From NCBI RefSeq assembly GCF_004361885.1, contig NZ_SNWH01000022.1, forward strand, positions 1 through 40,865: a stretch of 40,865 nucleotides of DNA, in the 5' to 3' direction. The position numbers and the translations under genes were made by a program. The DNA comes from Halomonas ventosae. Its GTDB lineage: Bacteria > Pseudomonadota > Gammaproteobacteria > Pseudomonadales > Halomonadaceae. The notes under the pieces are model-generated. The model saw only the letters and a program-made list of their open reading frames with translations, made no database searches and was not told the origin of the DNA. Of the stretch, positions 16,627 through 25,515 are shown in pieces (the first letter of the stretch is position 1; each line of letters starts with the position of its first letter).

Positions 16627-17297
16627 GCGCTGGCGAGCCACTCATCGGCCTCCTCCTTGAGCGCACGCACCCGGGCCTCGACATTGCACCGACTCGCCTG
16701 GCCGGCGGAGAGCGGCTCACCGACAAATAGCGCGACCCGCGCCCGGAAGCGCCGCGGCGGCTTGCTGAATGCCTTGCCGCCATGGTGCGAGGTCCAGGAG
16801 CCCCACAGGCCGGCCAGCCCAACGGGCACCACTGGCACCGCATCGCGCACCAGAATCAGCTCGAAACCACGCCGGAATGGTTGCACCTCACCGTTGGGGG
16901 TCAACCTACCCTCGGGAAACACCATCACCACCTCGCCCTGGCGCAGCGCGCGGCTGACCTCGGCCAGAGCATGACGCACGCTGCCCGGGTCGCGACGATC
17001 GGCATCCACGGGGATGGCACCCACCAGGCGGAACCACCAGTTGAGCCAGGGTGAATCAAAGATCGGCTTGTCCATCAGAAAGCGCAGCGGCCGGGGGCTG
17101 GCCCCGCCCACCACCAGGGCATCCATGAAGCTGACATGGTTACAGACCACGATGGCCGGGCCATGAGCCGGAAAATGCTGGCGTCCGCGGAAACGCACGC
17201 GGTAGAGGAGATGGACCAGCAGGAAGACCAGCCAGCGCAGCACGGGCCGGTAAGCCATGGCCAGTCGCCAGCCCCCCGCCTTCAGGCCCCGTTCCAC
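16623..17297 (-). CDS. 1-acyl-sn-glycerol-3-phosphate acyltransferase family protein (PlsC-like)
   Basis: A membrane-bound acyltransferase of 224 residues from a GTG, or 211 from the ATG at 17258 just before the first hydrophobic helix (L-V-F-L-L-V-H-L-L). The catalytic N-H-V-S-F-M-D (HX4D) and substrate-binding F-P-E-G-R-L-T motifs are intact, so it should transfer an acyl chain to a lysophospholipid or related acceptor at the inner membrane. It starts 10 bp after the TetR gene on the same strand, suggesting that regulator controls it and perhaps membrane lipid make-up. Whether it is the main PlsC or a side enzyme cannot be told. Confidence 0.9.
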   Translation of the reverse strand: MERGLKAGGWRLAMAYRPVLRWLVFLLVHLLYRVRFRGRQHFPAHGPAIVVCNHVSFMDALVVGGASPRPLRFLMDKPIFDSPWLNWWFRLVGAIPVDADRRDPGSVRHALAEVSRALRQGEVVMVFPEGRLTPNGEVQPFRRGFELILVRDAVPVVPVGLAGLWGSWTSHHGGKAFSKPPRRFRARVALFVGEPLSAGQASRCNVEARVRALKEEADEWLASA

Positions 17298-17307
17298 CAG
17301 GCAGTCT

Positions 17308-17925
17308 TCACGCCATGCCGGGCGCGTGTTGGAGGCCGGCCAAGATGGTCACCAGCAGCTGGTCGAGTAGTTCGTCCACCTCCAGCGGCTCGTCCTGCCA
17401 GTGACCGAGACGCTCATTGAGCCCTAGCTGGACTAGGCCGTGGACACTGCCCCATAGGGTTCGGCTCAGCCGTCGTGCCTCCAGGTCGTCCAATGCCGGC
17501 TGGAACTCCTTGAGGGTCACCTCCACGCGCAGGAAAAGGCCCTCGATCATCTCGTTCTGCCGCTGGTCGAGTTCTCCCTCCTGGGCCAGGGGGTAGTCGA
17601 ACAGCAGTTGCCAGCGGTAGGCGTCCTGGCGAGCGAACTGCCAGTAGGCCCTGGCCAGGGCCTTGAGTCGCACCTCGGGGGCAAGGTCACCGAGCAGCGG
17701 CTCGATCGCCCCGCGCAGGCGCGCCAGCGTCTCGATGTTGACGTGCTGCAGCAGGTTGCCGAAGCTGCCATAGAGCTTGAGCAGGGTGCTCGGCGCACAG
17801 CCGACCTCGCGGGCAAGGGCTCGCAGCGACAGCGTATGGGCCGGATGCGCCTGCAGCCAGGTATCGCAGGCGGCCATGACCTGCGCATGGAGTGCCTCGG
17901 GGGCATGCTGTCGGGGACGGGCCAT
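17308..17925 (-). CDS. TetR/AcrR-family transcriptional regulator
   Basis: A 205-residue regulator. An N-terminal helix-turn-helix of TetR type (about residues 15-60, with L-S-L-R-A-L-A-R-E-V-G-C-A-P-S-T-L-L-K-L-Y-G) is followed by an all-helical ligand domain with W-Q-L-L-F-D-Y near residue 107. The ATG at 17925 fits the family; the upstream open frame is poor protein. A near-perfect 17-bp palindrome lies 63-79 bp upstream, a good candidate for its own operator. It probably controls the acyltransferase gene just downstream, and perhaps the divergent SRAP-like/protease operon. The ligand is unknown. Confidence 0.88.
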   Translation of the reverse strand: MARPRQHAPEALHAQVMAACDTWLQAHPAHTLSLRALAREVGCAPSTLLKLYGSFGNLLQHVNIETLARLRGAIEPLLGDLAPEVRLKALARAYWQFARQDAYRWQLLFDYPLAQEGELDQRQNEMIEGLFLRVEVTLKEFQPALDDLEARRLSRTLWGSVHGLVQLGLNERLGHWQDEPLEVDELLDQLLVTILAGLQHAPGMA

Positions 17926-17987
17926 CGGGTTCCTCGTGGAGGGAGAGGGTGATGCGCATCGCGGATCGGGCGACAAGGATACTCCCT

Positions 17988-18004
17988 TCGAACACTGTTT
18001 TCGA
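17988..18004. promoter_or_regulatory. candidate TetR-type operator palindrome
   Basis: TCGAACACTGTTTTCGA is a 17-bp dyad in which 14 positions are symmetric (the centre and one base pair per arm break it). It sits in the 192-bp divergent gap between the TetR gene and the SRAP-like gene, the usual place and size for an autoregulatory TetR-family site. Confidence 0.55.
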
Positions 18005-18117
18005 CAGCTTATCCCAGTCGAATGACGATGCAAGGCGGCAGCGTGCTCGCTGTTCTTTCGGTGCTTTTCTTGCCAGGGCGACTTGGTTACCCTGAGGCCC
18101 CATCAACCGGAGAGCCC

Positions 18118-18804
18118 ATGGCCGGCCGACTGCACATCGCCCCCCTCGATCTCGAACGCCTGTTACCTGAACTGGTCGCCGACACCCCACTGATCACCGG
18201 CGCCAACCTCGCCCCCCGTCGACCCCTGTCGATCCTGCGCCTGGAAGGAGGCCGGCTGCGCCTGGTTAACGCCTTCTGGGGGCTCACGCCGCCCTGGCTG
18301 AAGGTGCTCGATCATGCGCCCCATTGTGCCCGGGCCGAGGCGCTGACGAGCCGTCCGATGTTTTGCGAGGCCTTCGGCGCGCGGCGCTGTCTGATACCGG
18401 TCAGCGGCGTCTACGTGTGGAAATCACAACCGCGCTTCAAGCAGCCCTTCCTGGTGACCCGCGTCGACCGCGGCCCGCTGCTACTGGCGGGGCTCTGGTG
18501 CCGCTTCCACACCACCCTCAGCGCATACACTGATTCCATGGCGCTGATCACGGTGCCGACGGGGCCGCTGCTTGCCCCGCTTACCGACCGGTTACCGGCG
18601 GTGATTGACCCCGGTGCTGCCCGACACTGGCTCGATCCAAGGACGCCGCCAGTGCAGGCGCAGACACTGCTTGCGCCCGCTCCCGGGGAACTGTTGGGCG
18701 CTTTTCCGGTATCAAGACAAGTGAACGATCCTGCCAACCAGGATCCGGCCTGTGCCCACCCCACCGGGCCCATGCTGCGCCAACCCATGCCACAGGAACG
18801 ATGA
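18118..18804 (+). CDS. SRAP-fold (YedK/HMCES-like) protein lacking the catalytic residues
   Basis: A 228-residue protein whose whole length follows the SOS-response-associated peptidase family: M-x-G-R start, W-G-L-x-P-x-W (residues 54-60), A-R-A-E (71-74), R-C-L-I-P-V-S-G (90-97), K-Q-P-F (108-111), A-G-L-W (124-127), D-R-L-P (157-160) and a W-L-D near 171. Active SRAP proteins use C2, N75, E105 and H160 (E. coli YedK numbering) to crosslink to abasic sites. Here the aligned positions are A2, C70, V100 and T156, so all four are replaced. I infer it cannot form the usual thiazolidine DNA-protein crosslink but may still bind single-stranded or damaged DNA. The ATG has GGAG six bases before it. 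It overlaps the M16 protease start (ATGA). Confidence 0.88.
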   Translation: MAGRLHIAPLDLERLLPELVADTPLITGANLAPRRPLSILRLEGGRLRLVNAFWGLTPPWLKVLDHAPHCARAEALTSRPMFCEAFGARRCLIPVSGVYVWKSQPRFKQPFLVTRVDRGPLLLAGLWCRFHTTLSAYTDSMALITVPTGPLLAPLTDRLPAVIDPGAARHWLDPRTPPVQAQTLLAPAPGELLGAFPVSRQVNDPANQDPACAHPTGPMLRQPMPQER

Positions 18805-21659
18805 TGACACAGCCCTTGCCTGCCCCCTTTCGCCAACCGGCCCGCCTGCTCGCCTGGCTCGTCACGGTCGTGGCCTTGATGACGTGCCTGGCTGCCCGGG
18901 CCGAGATAGCCGAAACGACGACGGCCGTCGACAAGGTCGTCTCGCCGCGGGTCAGCCCTCACGATGACCGCGACTACCGCGCCCTGACCCTCGACAACGG
19001 CTTGAGCGTGCTGCTGGTCAGCGATCCTCAAGCCGATCAGGCCGCGGCCTCGCTGAATGTTGGCGTGGGCAGCGCCCAGGATCCCCAGGATCTGGCCGGC
19101 CTGGCCCACTTCCTCGAGCACATGCTATTCCTGGGCACCGACGCCTACCCCGAGCCGGATGCCTACCAGGCCTACCTGTCGCGCCACGGAGGCAGCCACA
19201 ACGCCTTTACCGCTCCCCAGGACTCCAACTACTTCTTTGACATCGAGCCCGCCGCACTGCCCGGCGCGCTGGACCGCTTCAGCCGCTTCTTCATCGCCCC
19301 GCTGTTCAATGCCGACCGCCTGGAGAGTGAGCGCAACGTGGTGCATTCCGAGTACCAGGCGCGCCTACTTGACGACGGCCGTCGGGCCCAGGACGTCCTC
19401 AACCAGTTGCTCAACCCTGACCATCCGACCACCGACTTCTCGGTGGGTAGCCGCGCCACCCTGGCCGACCGCCCCGAGGGCGAGCCGAGCCTGCGCGAGC
19501 GTGTGATCCGCTTCTACAAGCAGCACTACGGGGCCAACGTGATGCACCTGGCCGTGGTCGCGCCGCAGCCCCTCGATGAACTGGAGGAGATGGTCACCGA
19601 GCGCTTCGCCGAGATACCCGACCGCGACCTCTCTCGCCCGGTCATCAAGACGCCTCTGGTGGTGAAAAAGACCCTGCCCCGCGCCGCCGAGATGCAGTCG
19701 GTGCGAGACAGCCAGCGGGTCAGTTTCCTGTTCCCGATAGCCGACCCCGAGCAAGCCTACCGCTACAAGCCGGCCGACTACCTGGCCCAGCTGATCGGCC
19801 ACGAGGGCGAGGGCAGCCTACTCGCGGTGCTGCGCGAGGCGGGCTGGGCCGATGGCCTCTCGGCGGGGGTAACGCGCAACGACGGCCGCCATGCGCTGTT
19901 CGCCGTGGACATCAGCTTGACACCGGCGGGTGCCAAGCGGATCGCCGAAATCCAGGCCAGCCTGTTCGCCGCCATCGAGCTGATCCGCACCGACGGCCTG
20001 GCGCCATGGCGCTACGCCGAGCAGGCCCGCCTGGCCGATCAGCAGTTCCGCTTCCAGCAGCATGGTTCGCCACTGAACGATGCCATGCGATTGTCCATGA
20101 ACCTGGCGCGTTACCCGCTGGAGGATGTCAACATCGCGCCCTATCTCATGGAGGGCTTCGATCGCGAGCAGATCATGCGCTGGCTCGACGACCTGCGACC
20201 CGGCCGGTTGTTGCGACTCTACAGCGGCCCCGAGGTCGAGGGCGACAAGGTCTCGCCCTGGTTTGACGCCCCCTGGCGCGAGGTCGCGGCTAAAAGCGAC
20301 GCCGAACCGCTGGCAGGCCTCGCGCTACCCGAGCCCAACCCCTACATCGCCGAGGATCTCGCTCTGCTCGATGTCGAGGATGCTGACCCGGTAAAGCGCA
20401 TCGAGACGCCGGGCGCCAGTGTCTGGCACAAGGCGGACAGCACCTTCGACACCCCCAAGGTGGAGTGGCGCTTCAGCCTGCAGAACCCCGCCGCCAGCCA
20501 GCAAGCCCGCGAGGCGGCACTCTCCCGGCTGCTCGCCGATTGGCTGGGCGACAGCCTCAACGCGACCCTCTACCCGGCGCGCCTGGCCGGCCATGAATTC
20601 GAGGCCTATGCCCACGCACGGGGCATTACCCTGTCGTTCTCCGGCTGGCGGGACCGCCAGGAGCGGCTGATTGCCCGGGTGCTCGACCAGTTGCAGCACG
20701 GCGAGATCGACGCGGCGAGCTTCGACCGCGTGCGCTATCGCCTGCAGCGCGAGTGGCGCAACGCCCCCCAAGATCCTCTCTACCGCCAGGCCCATCGCAC
20801 CCTAAGCGAAGCCCTGGTACGCCCACAGTGGCCTAGCGATGCCCTGCTCGAAGCCAGCAAGACGCTCGATGTGGAGGATCTGCGCGACTTCCGCACGCGC
20901 ATGCTGGCCAACCTGCACCTGGAAGCCATGGCCGTGGGCAATCTCGACGCCGCGCTCGCCAAGCACGAGGCCCGGCTGGTCATTGAGGCATTATCGCCGT
21001 CACTGGCGGAAGATAAGATTGCGGATCTCGTGCCCCTGCAGGCAGAGGATCTACCCACCTTGACCCCGGCCACTACCCGCCAGGAGTCGCTGGTGCTGCG
21101 CTACCTGCAGGGGCCAGATCGCTCGCTGGACAGCCAGGCGCGCCTGGCGGTACTGGGCCAGCTGCTGAAGACCCCCTTCTACCAGCGACTGCGCACCGAG
21201 CAGCAACTCGGCTATGTGGTCAACGCAAGCTACTCGCCGATGCTCGACGCCCCCGGCATCAGCCTGCTGGTGCAATCCCCCGACACCGCAAGCGAGACGA
21301 TTCAGGCCCGCATCGATGCCTTCCTGGACGACTTCACCAAGCGGCTTGCAACGCTTGATGACGCGGAGCTTGCCCCCTATCGCCAGGCCGTACACGACAG
21401 CTTGATGCAGCGCGACACCAGCCTCGCCGGCCGCACCAACCGCCTGTGGCACGCGCTGGCCTATGGCGACACCGCCTTCGACCGCCACCGCCGTCTCGCC
21501 GAGCGGGCCCTGGCCGTGACGGCCAACGAACTGCGCGAGAGCTGGTCGGCACTGCGCCATGACGCTGTGGTCAACGTCACCTTCGACCCGGGTGACACGC
21601 CCAGCGACGTGCTCGACCTGAGCCGCAAGCTCACTCCCCTGCCGAAGGGCGCGGAGTAA
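18801..21659 (+). CDS. secreted M16 (pitrilysin/insulinase) family zinc metalloprotease
   Basis: A 952-residue protein close in size to E. coli protease III (962). A signal peptide is seen (hydrophobic core about 16-30, cut near A-A-R-A, residues 31-34). The first catalytic domain has the inverted zinc motif H-F-L-E-H in L-A-H-F-L-E-H-M-L-F-L-G-T and the downstream ligand Glu in N-V-V-H-S-E-Y, so it should be active in the periplasm on small proteins and peptides. Later domains include the R-x-E-Q-Q-L-G-Y-V-V segment typical of pitrilysin and insulin-degrading enzyme. It starts at the SRAP-like stop (ATGATGA); the second ATG (18804) is equally possible and has better spacing from AGGA. Translational coupling of these two genes is unusual. 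Confidence 0.93.
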   Translation: MMTQPLPAPFRQPARLLAWLVTVVALMTCLAARAEIAETTTAVDKVVSPRVSPHDDRDYRALTLDNGLSVLLVSDPQADQAAASLNVGVGSAQDPQDLAGLAHFLEHMLFLGTDAYPEPDAYQAYLSRHGGSHNAFTAPQDSNYFFDIEPAALPGALDRFSRFFIAPLFNADRLESERNVVHSEYQARLLDDGRRAQDVLNQLLNPDHPTTDFSVGSRATLADRPEGEPSLRERVIRFYKQHYGANVMHLAVVAPQPLDELEEMVTERFAEIPDRDLSRPVIKTPLVVKKTLPRAAEMQSVRDSQRVSFLFPIADPEQAYRYKPADYLAQLIGHEGEGSLLAVLREAGWADGLSAGVTRNDGRHALFAVDISLTPAGAKRIAEIQASLFAAIELIRTDGLAPWRYAEQARLADQQFRFQQHGSPLNDAMRLSMNLARYPLEDVNIAPYLMEGFDREQIMRWLDDLRPGRLLRLYSGPEVEGDKVSPWFDAPWREVAAKSDAEPLAGLALPEPNPYIAEDLALLDVEDADPVKRIETPGASVWHKADSTFDTPKVEWRFSLQNPAASQQAREAALSRLLADWLGDSLNATLYPARLAGHEFEAYAHARGITLSFSGWRDRQERLIARVLDQLQHGEIDAASFDRVRYRLQREWRNAPQDPLYRQAHRTLSEALVRPQWPSDALLEASKTLDVEDLRDFRTRMLANLHLEAMAVGNLDAALAKHEARLVIEALSPSLAEDKIADLVPLQAEDLPTLTPATTRQESLVLRYLQGPDRSLDSQARLAVLGQLLKTPFYQRLRTEQQLGYVVNASYSPMLDAPGISLLVQSPDTASETIQARIDAFLDDFTKRLATLDDAELAPYRQAVHDSLMQRDTSLAGRTNRLWHALAYGDTAFDRHRRLAERALAVTANELRESWSALRHDAVVNVTFDPGDTPSDVLDLSRKLTPLPKGAE

Positions 21660-21660
21660 A

Positions 21661-21747
21661 GTAGCTGGAATAAGCCGAAGGCGGATCCGGCGGGGGTGAA
21701 TTGGCCGCAAACAACGCCCGGTGCGCTGACGCTTACCGGGCCTACGG
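21661..21747. repeat. REP-like paired palindromic element, copy 2 (inverse to copy 1)
   Basis: Arm B (21661-21691, GTAGCTGGAATAAGCCG then AGGCGGATCCGGC) and inverted arm A (21716-21747, GCCCGGTGCGCTGACGC then TTACCGGGCCTACGG). Reverse-complemented, arm A matches the copy at 5660-5691 at nearly every base; arm B matches at about 24 of 30. It fills the 113-bp gap between the convergent protease and sbcB genes. Confidence 0.75.
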
Positions 21748-21772
21748 ATCGGGCTTTGAACCTTCTGATCTG

Positions 21773-23263
21773 CTAATCGAAGGCCTGGGGCGGCATGATC
21801 GCCTCCACGTGCATCACCAGTTCCTCGAGGACCTGCCGGTCACGGTCGGACAGCGGGACGCCATTGAGCCGCTCGATCTCCCGGGCGAATTCCTTGAGGG
21901 TCAGCCCGGCGATGGCAGGGTCGTTCATGCGCTCCCAGCGGAAGGCCTCCCAGCGCGCCTGCTCCTCGCTTTCCAGGGTCTCCGGGTAGCTGCGGGCCCG
22001 GTAGCGGAACAGCATCTCCTCGAGGCGCGAGTCCTGGAAGGCGAAGCGTGCCCCCACCAGTTCCCAGGGGTCGGTCTCGCGCACCCGTTGCATCTGCGCG
22101 CGATCCGCCGGCGAGAAGAAGCCACCCGAGTAGAGCATCAGGTCCGGGTCATGCGGCGGCTCGGGAGGTGGCGCGGCAAACACTTCGGCGACGCGGGCGG
22201 CCAGCTCGGGATGAATCGACAGCTGCTTCCAGTGAGCCCGGCAGGCGGCCAGGTCCAGGCCCAGGCGCTCGATAATCGCGCCGTACTCGCCCTGGTGCGG
22301 CCCATCCACGTCCTTGAGGGCGCTGGTCGGGAAGAGTACCGGACACTTGTTGCGGTGGATCACCTTCAGCGGAATGCGCTCGGCTCCCTCCGCCAGGTCA
22401 TCGTTGCTGACGAAGACCCGTTCGCGGATCTGCTCCGCCGTGAGCTCCAGCAACGGGGCCGGATCCATGGAGAGATCGAAGACGATCACTCCATTGGGGT
22501 TGGAGGGATGCTCGGCCAGCGGCATCACCAGAGCGCTGCAGCCGCGACTCGCCGGATAGCGACGCGAGATGTGCAGCACCGGCTTGCGGCCGGGCAGGTC
22601 GAGTTGCCGGGCCACGGCACGCTTGCCGCGCAGCCCCAGCAGGTAATCAAAGAGCTTGCCGTTGCGCTCGCGCAGCAGCCTTGCCAGGGCGATGGTGGCA
22701 CGGACGTCGGCCAGGGCATCGTGGGCCCCGGCATGGGCGATGCCGTTGGCAGCGGTCAGATGCTCCAGCTTGAAGCTCGGCGCGCCATCGTCGCGCGTTG
22801 GCCACGCGATGCCTGCAGGGCGCAGGGCATGGAAGGCACGCACCACGTCGATCAGATCCCAGCGCGAGTTGCCGTTCTTCCACTCCCGGGCATAGGGGTC
22901 GAGCAGGTTACGGTAGAAGAGGTGGCGACTCACCTCGTCATCGAAGCGCAGGCTGTTGTACCCCACCCCGCAAGTACCCGGCTCGCTCATGGCCGACTCG
23001 ACCACGCCGGCGAACTCGGCCTCGGGCAGGCCACGACGGCAGGCCAGCTGGGGCGTGATGCCGGTGATCAGACAGGCCTGGGGGTGAGGCAGAAAGTCGT
23101 CGGCCGGCTTGCAGAAAAGCTCGAGGGGCTCGCCAATCTCGTTGAGGTCGGCATCGGTTCGAATGGCCGCGAACTGCGACGGGCGGTCGCGACGCGGATC
23201 GGCACCAAAGGTCTCGTAGTCGTGCCACAGAAAGGACTGCGGGGCGGCGGGGGACTGCGCCAT
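21773..23263 (-). CDS. sbcB: exodeoxyribonuclease I
   Basis: A 496-residue DEDDh 3'-5' exonuclease specific for single-stranded DNA, used in recombination and mismatch repair (E. coli ExoI: 475). The ExoI motif H-D-Y-E-T-F-G (D15, E17), Y-N-S-L-R-F-D-D-E and H-D-A-L-A-D-V (acidic Asp) give the active site; SH3-like and C-terminal helical domains follow, with W-x-x-F-R-W-E-R near the end. The ATG at 23263 places the first motif at the usual distance; upstream codons are in frame but not family-like. It lies 124 bp after minE on the same strand, convergent with the protease gene. Confidence 0.95.
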   Translation of the reverse strand: MAQSPAAPQSFLWHDYETFGADPRRDRPSQFAAIRTDADLNEIGEPLELFCKPADDFLPHPQACLITGITPQLACRRGLPEAEFAGVVESAMSEPGTCGVGYNSLRFDDEVSRHLFYRNLLDPYAREWKNGNSRWDLIDVVRAFHALRPAGIAWPTRDDGAPSFKLEHLTAANGIAHAGAHDALADVRATIALARLLRERNGKLFDYLLGLRGKRAVARQLDLPGRKPVLHISRRYPASRGCSALVMPLAEHPSNPNGVIVFDLSMDPAPLLELTAEQIRERVFVSNDDLAEGAERIPLKVIHRNKCPVLFPTSALKDVDGPHQGEYGAIIERLGLDLAACRAHWKQLSIHPELAARVAEVFAAPPPEPPHDPDLMLYSGGFFSPADRAQMQRVRETDPWELVGARFAFQDSRLEEMLFRYRARSYPETLESEEQARWEAFRWERMNDPAIAGLTLKEFAREIERLNGVPLSDRDRQVLEELVMHVEAIMPPQAFD

Positions 23264-23387
23264 GGGCGGGAGCTCTCCGAAGGGCGTGAATTCTCGGCCC
23301 AGCCTAGCATAGCCCCGCCAACGACTCAGCCGCGGGCACGCCACGGCGTCGCTGGGAGCCGTCAACCCTCGCTCAGGGCTTGTCCGC

Positions 23388-23639
23388 TCAGGTCTTGGGC
23401 AGGGTCACGTTGAGCTCCAGCACCGAGCAGTTGTCCTCGCTGTCGAGGGTGATGTTCACTGCATCGTCATCGATCTGCACATAGCGGCGGATCACCTCCA
23501 GCAGCTCCTTCTCCAATAGCGGCATGTAGTCCGGCTGCCCCCGTTGGGTGCGCTGATGAGCGACGATGATCTGCAACCGCTCCTTGGCGACCGAGGCGGA
23601 CTGCTTGCGCTCGCGCTTCAGGAAATCGAGCAATTTCAC
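23388..23639 (-). CDS. minE: cell division topological specificity factor MinE
   Basis: An 83-residue protein that stimulates MinD ATPase and drives the pole-to-pole Min oscillation. The N-terminal membrane-binding segment M-K-L-L-D-F-L-K, the switch strand around [13 protein letters not shown] and the C-terminal dimer domain (I-x-R-Y-V-x-I-D) are all present. It starts with GTG, overlapping the minD stop by 4 bp (GTGA), so expression is coupled to minD. Confidence 0.97.
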   Translation of the reverse strand: MKLLDFLKRERKQSASVAKERLQIIVAHQRTQRGQPDYMPLLEKELLEVIRRYVQIDDDAVNITLDSEDNCSVLELNVTLPKT

Positions 23640-24454
23640 CGGCGAACTCCTCCGAACATGCGGCTCAACAGGCCCTTCTTCTGGTACTCGTGAAAGCGCA
23701 AGGGTACCTCCTCGCCCAGCAGGCGGGCCACGGTGTCGGTATAGGCCTGGCCGGCATCGCTATCTTCATCGTGGGTCACCGGCACCCCCTGGTTGGACGC
23801 CCGCAGCACTGCCTCGGACTCTGGAATCAGCCCGAGCAGGTCGATGGCCAGGATCTCGCGAATGTCGTCGAGGTTGAGCATGTCACCCAGATCGACCCGG
23901 CTGGGATTGTAGCGAGTGATCAGCAGGTGCTCCTCGATGGGCTCCTCGCCGCGCTCGGCACGCCGGGTCTTGGAAGCCAGCAGGCCAAGGATACGGTCGG
24001 AGTCACGCACCGAGGAGACCTCGGGATTGGTGACCACGATCGCCGCGTCGGCGAAGTACATGGCCAGCTGGGCGCCACGTTCGATGCCCGCCGGGGAGTC
24101 GCAGATGATGAAATCGAAGTCCTTGCTCAGCGTATCGAGCACCTTCTCGACGCCCTCCTGAGTCAAGGCATCCTTGTCGCGGGTCTGGGAGGCCGGCAGG
24201 ATGTGCAGATTGTCGACTCGCTTGTCACGGATCAGCGCCTGGTTCAGCCCCGCCTCGCCCTGGATCACGTTGACCAGGTCGTAGACCACGCGCCGCTCGC
24301 AACCCATGATCAGGTCGAGGTTGCGCAACCCCACGTCGAAGTCGATGACCACGGTCTTCTTGCCCCGCAGCGCCAGCCCTGTGGCGATGGCAGCTGCGCT
24401 GGTTGTCTTGCCGACCCCACCCTTGCCGGAGGTCACAACGATGATCTTGGCCAA
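23636..24454 (-). CDS. minD: septum site-determining ATPase MinD
   Basis: A 272-residue membrane-associated ATPase of the ParA/MinD class. The deviant Walker [10 protein letters not shown] occupies residues 10-18, with the signature lysine K11. Switch I and II ([10 protein letters not shown] and D-S-P-A-G-I-E) are intact, and the C-terminus ends in the amphipathic membrane-targeting helix (K-G-L-L-S-R-M-F-G). I chose the TTG at 24454 because AGGA lies eight bases upstream and it yields the standard [10 protein letters not shown] start. The ATG three codons earlier (24463) abuts that Shine-Dalgarno. Middle gene of minCDE. Confidence 0.96.
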   Translation of the reverse strand: MAKIIVVTSGKGGVGKTTSAAAIATGLALRGKKTVVIDFDVGLRNLDLIMGCERRVVYDLVNVIQGEAGLNQALIRDKRVDNLHILPASQTRDKDALTQEGVEKVLDTLSKDFDFIICDSPAGIERGAQLAMYFADAAIVVTNPEVSSVRDSDRILGLLASKTRRAERGEEPIEEHLLITRYNPSRVDLGDMLNLDDIREILAIDLLGLIPESEAVLRASNQGVPVTHDEDSDAGQAYTDTVARLLGEEVPLRFHEYQKKGLLSRMFGGVRR

Positions 24455-24513
24455 GTGTCGCATCCTGTCTTGTGATGATGAAAGGGAATGGCGGAGAAAG
24501 CGCCCGGCCAATC

Positions 24514-25260
24514 TCAAGCCAACGGCATGATAGTGAGTTGGTCGTCGCTCAACCGGATCTGCACGGCGGTACCCAGCAGGTGCGGGTCGATATCCTCGAG
24601 GCGCTTGTAGTTGCCAGCCACCGAAAGCAGCTCGGCATGCAGTTCCCGGCAGAAGATGCCGGCCTGAACATCGCCATGGATGCCGGCTAGGGCCCGCCCA
24701 CGCAGGGCGCCGTAGACATGCACGCTGCCGGCGGCAAGTACCTCAGCGCCAGCATTAACCGCCCCCACCACCACCAGGTCGCCCTCGGGAGCGGTCACCT
24801 GCTGACCGGAACGCACCGTGCCACGGTAGATGCGACCGCCCGCCGCCGCCCCCGATAGCGCCTCGGGCATCTCGAGCTCGGCCATCACGGCCGTATCGTC
24901 CTCGGCGACGCTCTCCAAGGGACGCTGGCGCGCCACATCCTGGGGCGGGAACCAGCCTAGCCCCAGGGCCCAGGCCGACTGCTTGACCGGATCCGGCCCG
25001 CCGCGCACTGCCACCGGCAGCAGCTTGTGGGCGCGGCAGACCGCACAGATGCGTTCCAGCGCCAGGTGCGGCTCATCGAGCTTTTCGACATTGAGCACCA
25101 CGGGAGTGTGCTGGAAGAAGGCCGGCGACTGGCTGATCTTGCCCGCGAGCTGCTCGCGGATGCGCTCAGGATCGGCGCTGGTCAGCTCCATGACCGTCAT
25201 CGGCAGCATCCCCCCTTTGAAGGTGAATGCCATGCCGTCCCTGTCCACTTTGAGACTCAT
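24514..25260 (-). CDS. minC: septum site-determining protein MinC
   Basis: A 248-residue FtsZ inhibitor. The N-terminal domain (about 1-105) is the part that antagonises FtsZ. A linker rich in A, E and D (about 118-138) joins the C-terminal beta-helix with the G-R-I-Y-R-G-T-V-R-S-G-Q and G-D-L-V-V-V-G-x-V-N-A-G-A-E-V repeats and the R-G-R-A-L-A-G-x-x-G-D motif that binds MinD. The ATG has CGGAG about eight bases upstream. It is first in minCDE and divergent from the DUF349 gene across 255 bp in which I could not place a promoter with confidence. Confidence 0.95.
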   Translation of the reverse strand: MSLKVDRDGMAFTFKGGMLPMTVMELTSADPERIREQLAGKISQSPAFFQHTPVVLNVEKLDEPHLALERICAVCRAHKLLPVAVRGGPDPVKQSAWALGLGWFPPQDVARQRPLESVAEDDTAVMAELEMPEALSGAAAGGRIYRGTVRSGQQVTAPEGDLVVVGAVNAGAEVLAAGSVHVYGALRGRALAGIHGDVQAGIFCRELHAELLSVAGNYKRLEDIDPHLLGTAVQIRLSDDQLTIMPLA

Positions 25261-25515
25261 TGCCGAACTCCGCGTCGGGTGATGATCGGGGGTAGCACAA
25301 CAACGCTAAGCGAGTGCCTGTGCCCCTGCAACCGATGATACGGTCAAGGAGCCGCTTTGTCAGTGTCTCCACAAGGCCACACCTTTCCGTCGACTGGACT
25401 TTTCTGCCGCCCCGCCACGTGCTTAGATACACGCGACCCAGGCCCACGTCGGTGCCGCCAACAATAACGACCTTCCCGTAACCGCCGGGAAGCGATTCCT
25501 TTGTCAGGATGCCCC

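Noticed and set aside
21701..23413. 570-codon plus-strand open frame opposite sbcB
   Set aside because: Antisense shadow of a clear exonuclease I gene; low-complexity composition and no ribosome-binding site.
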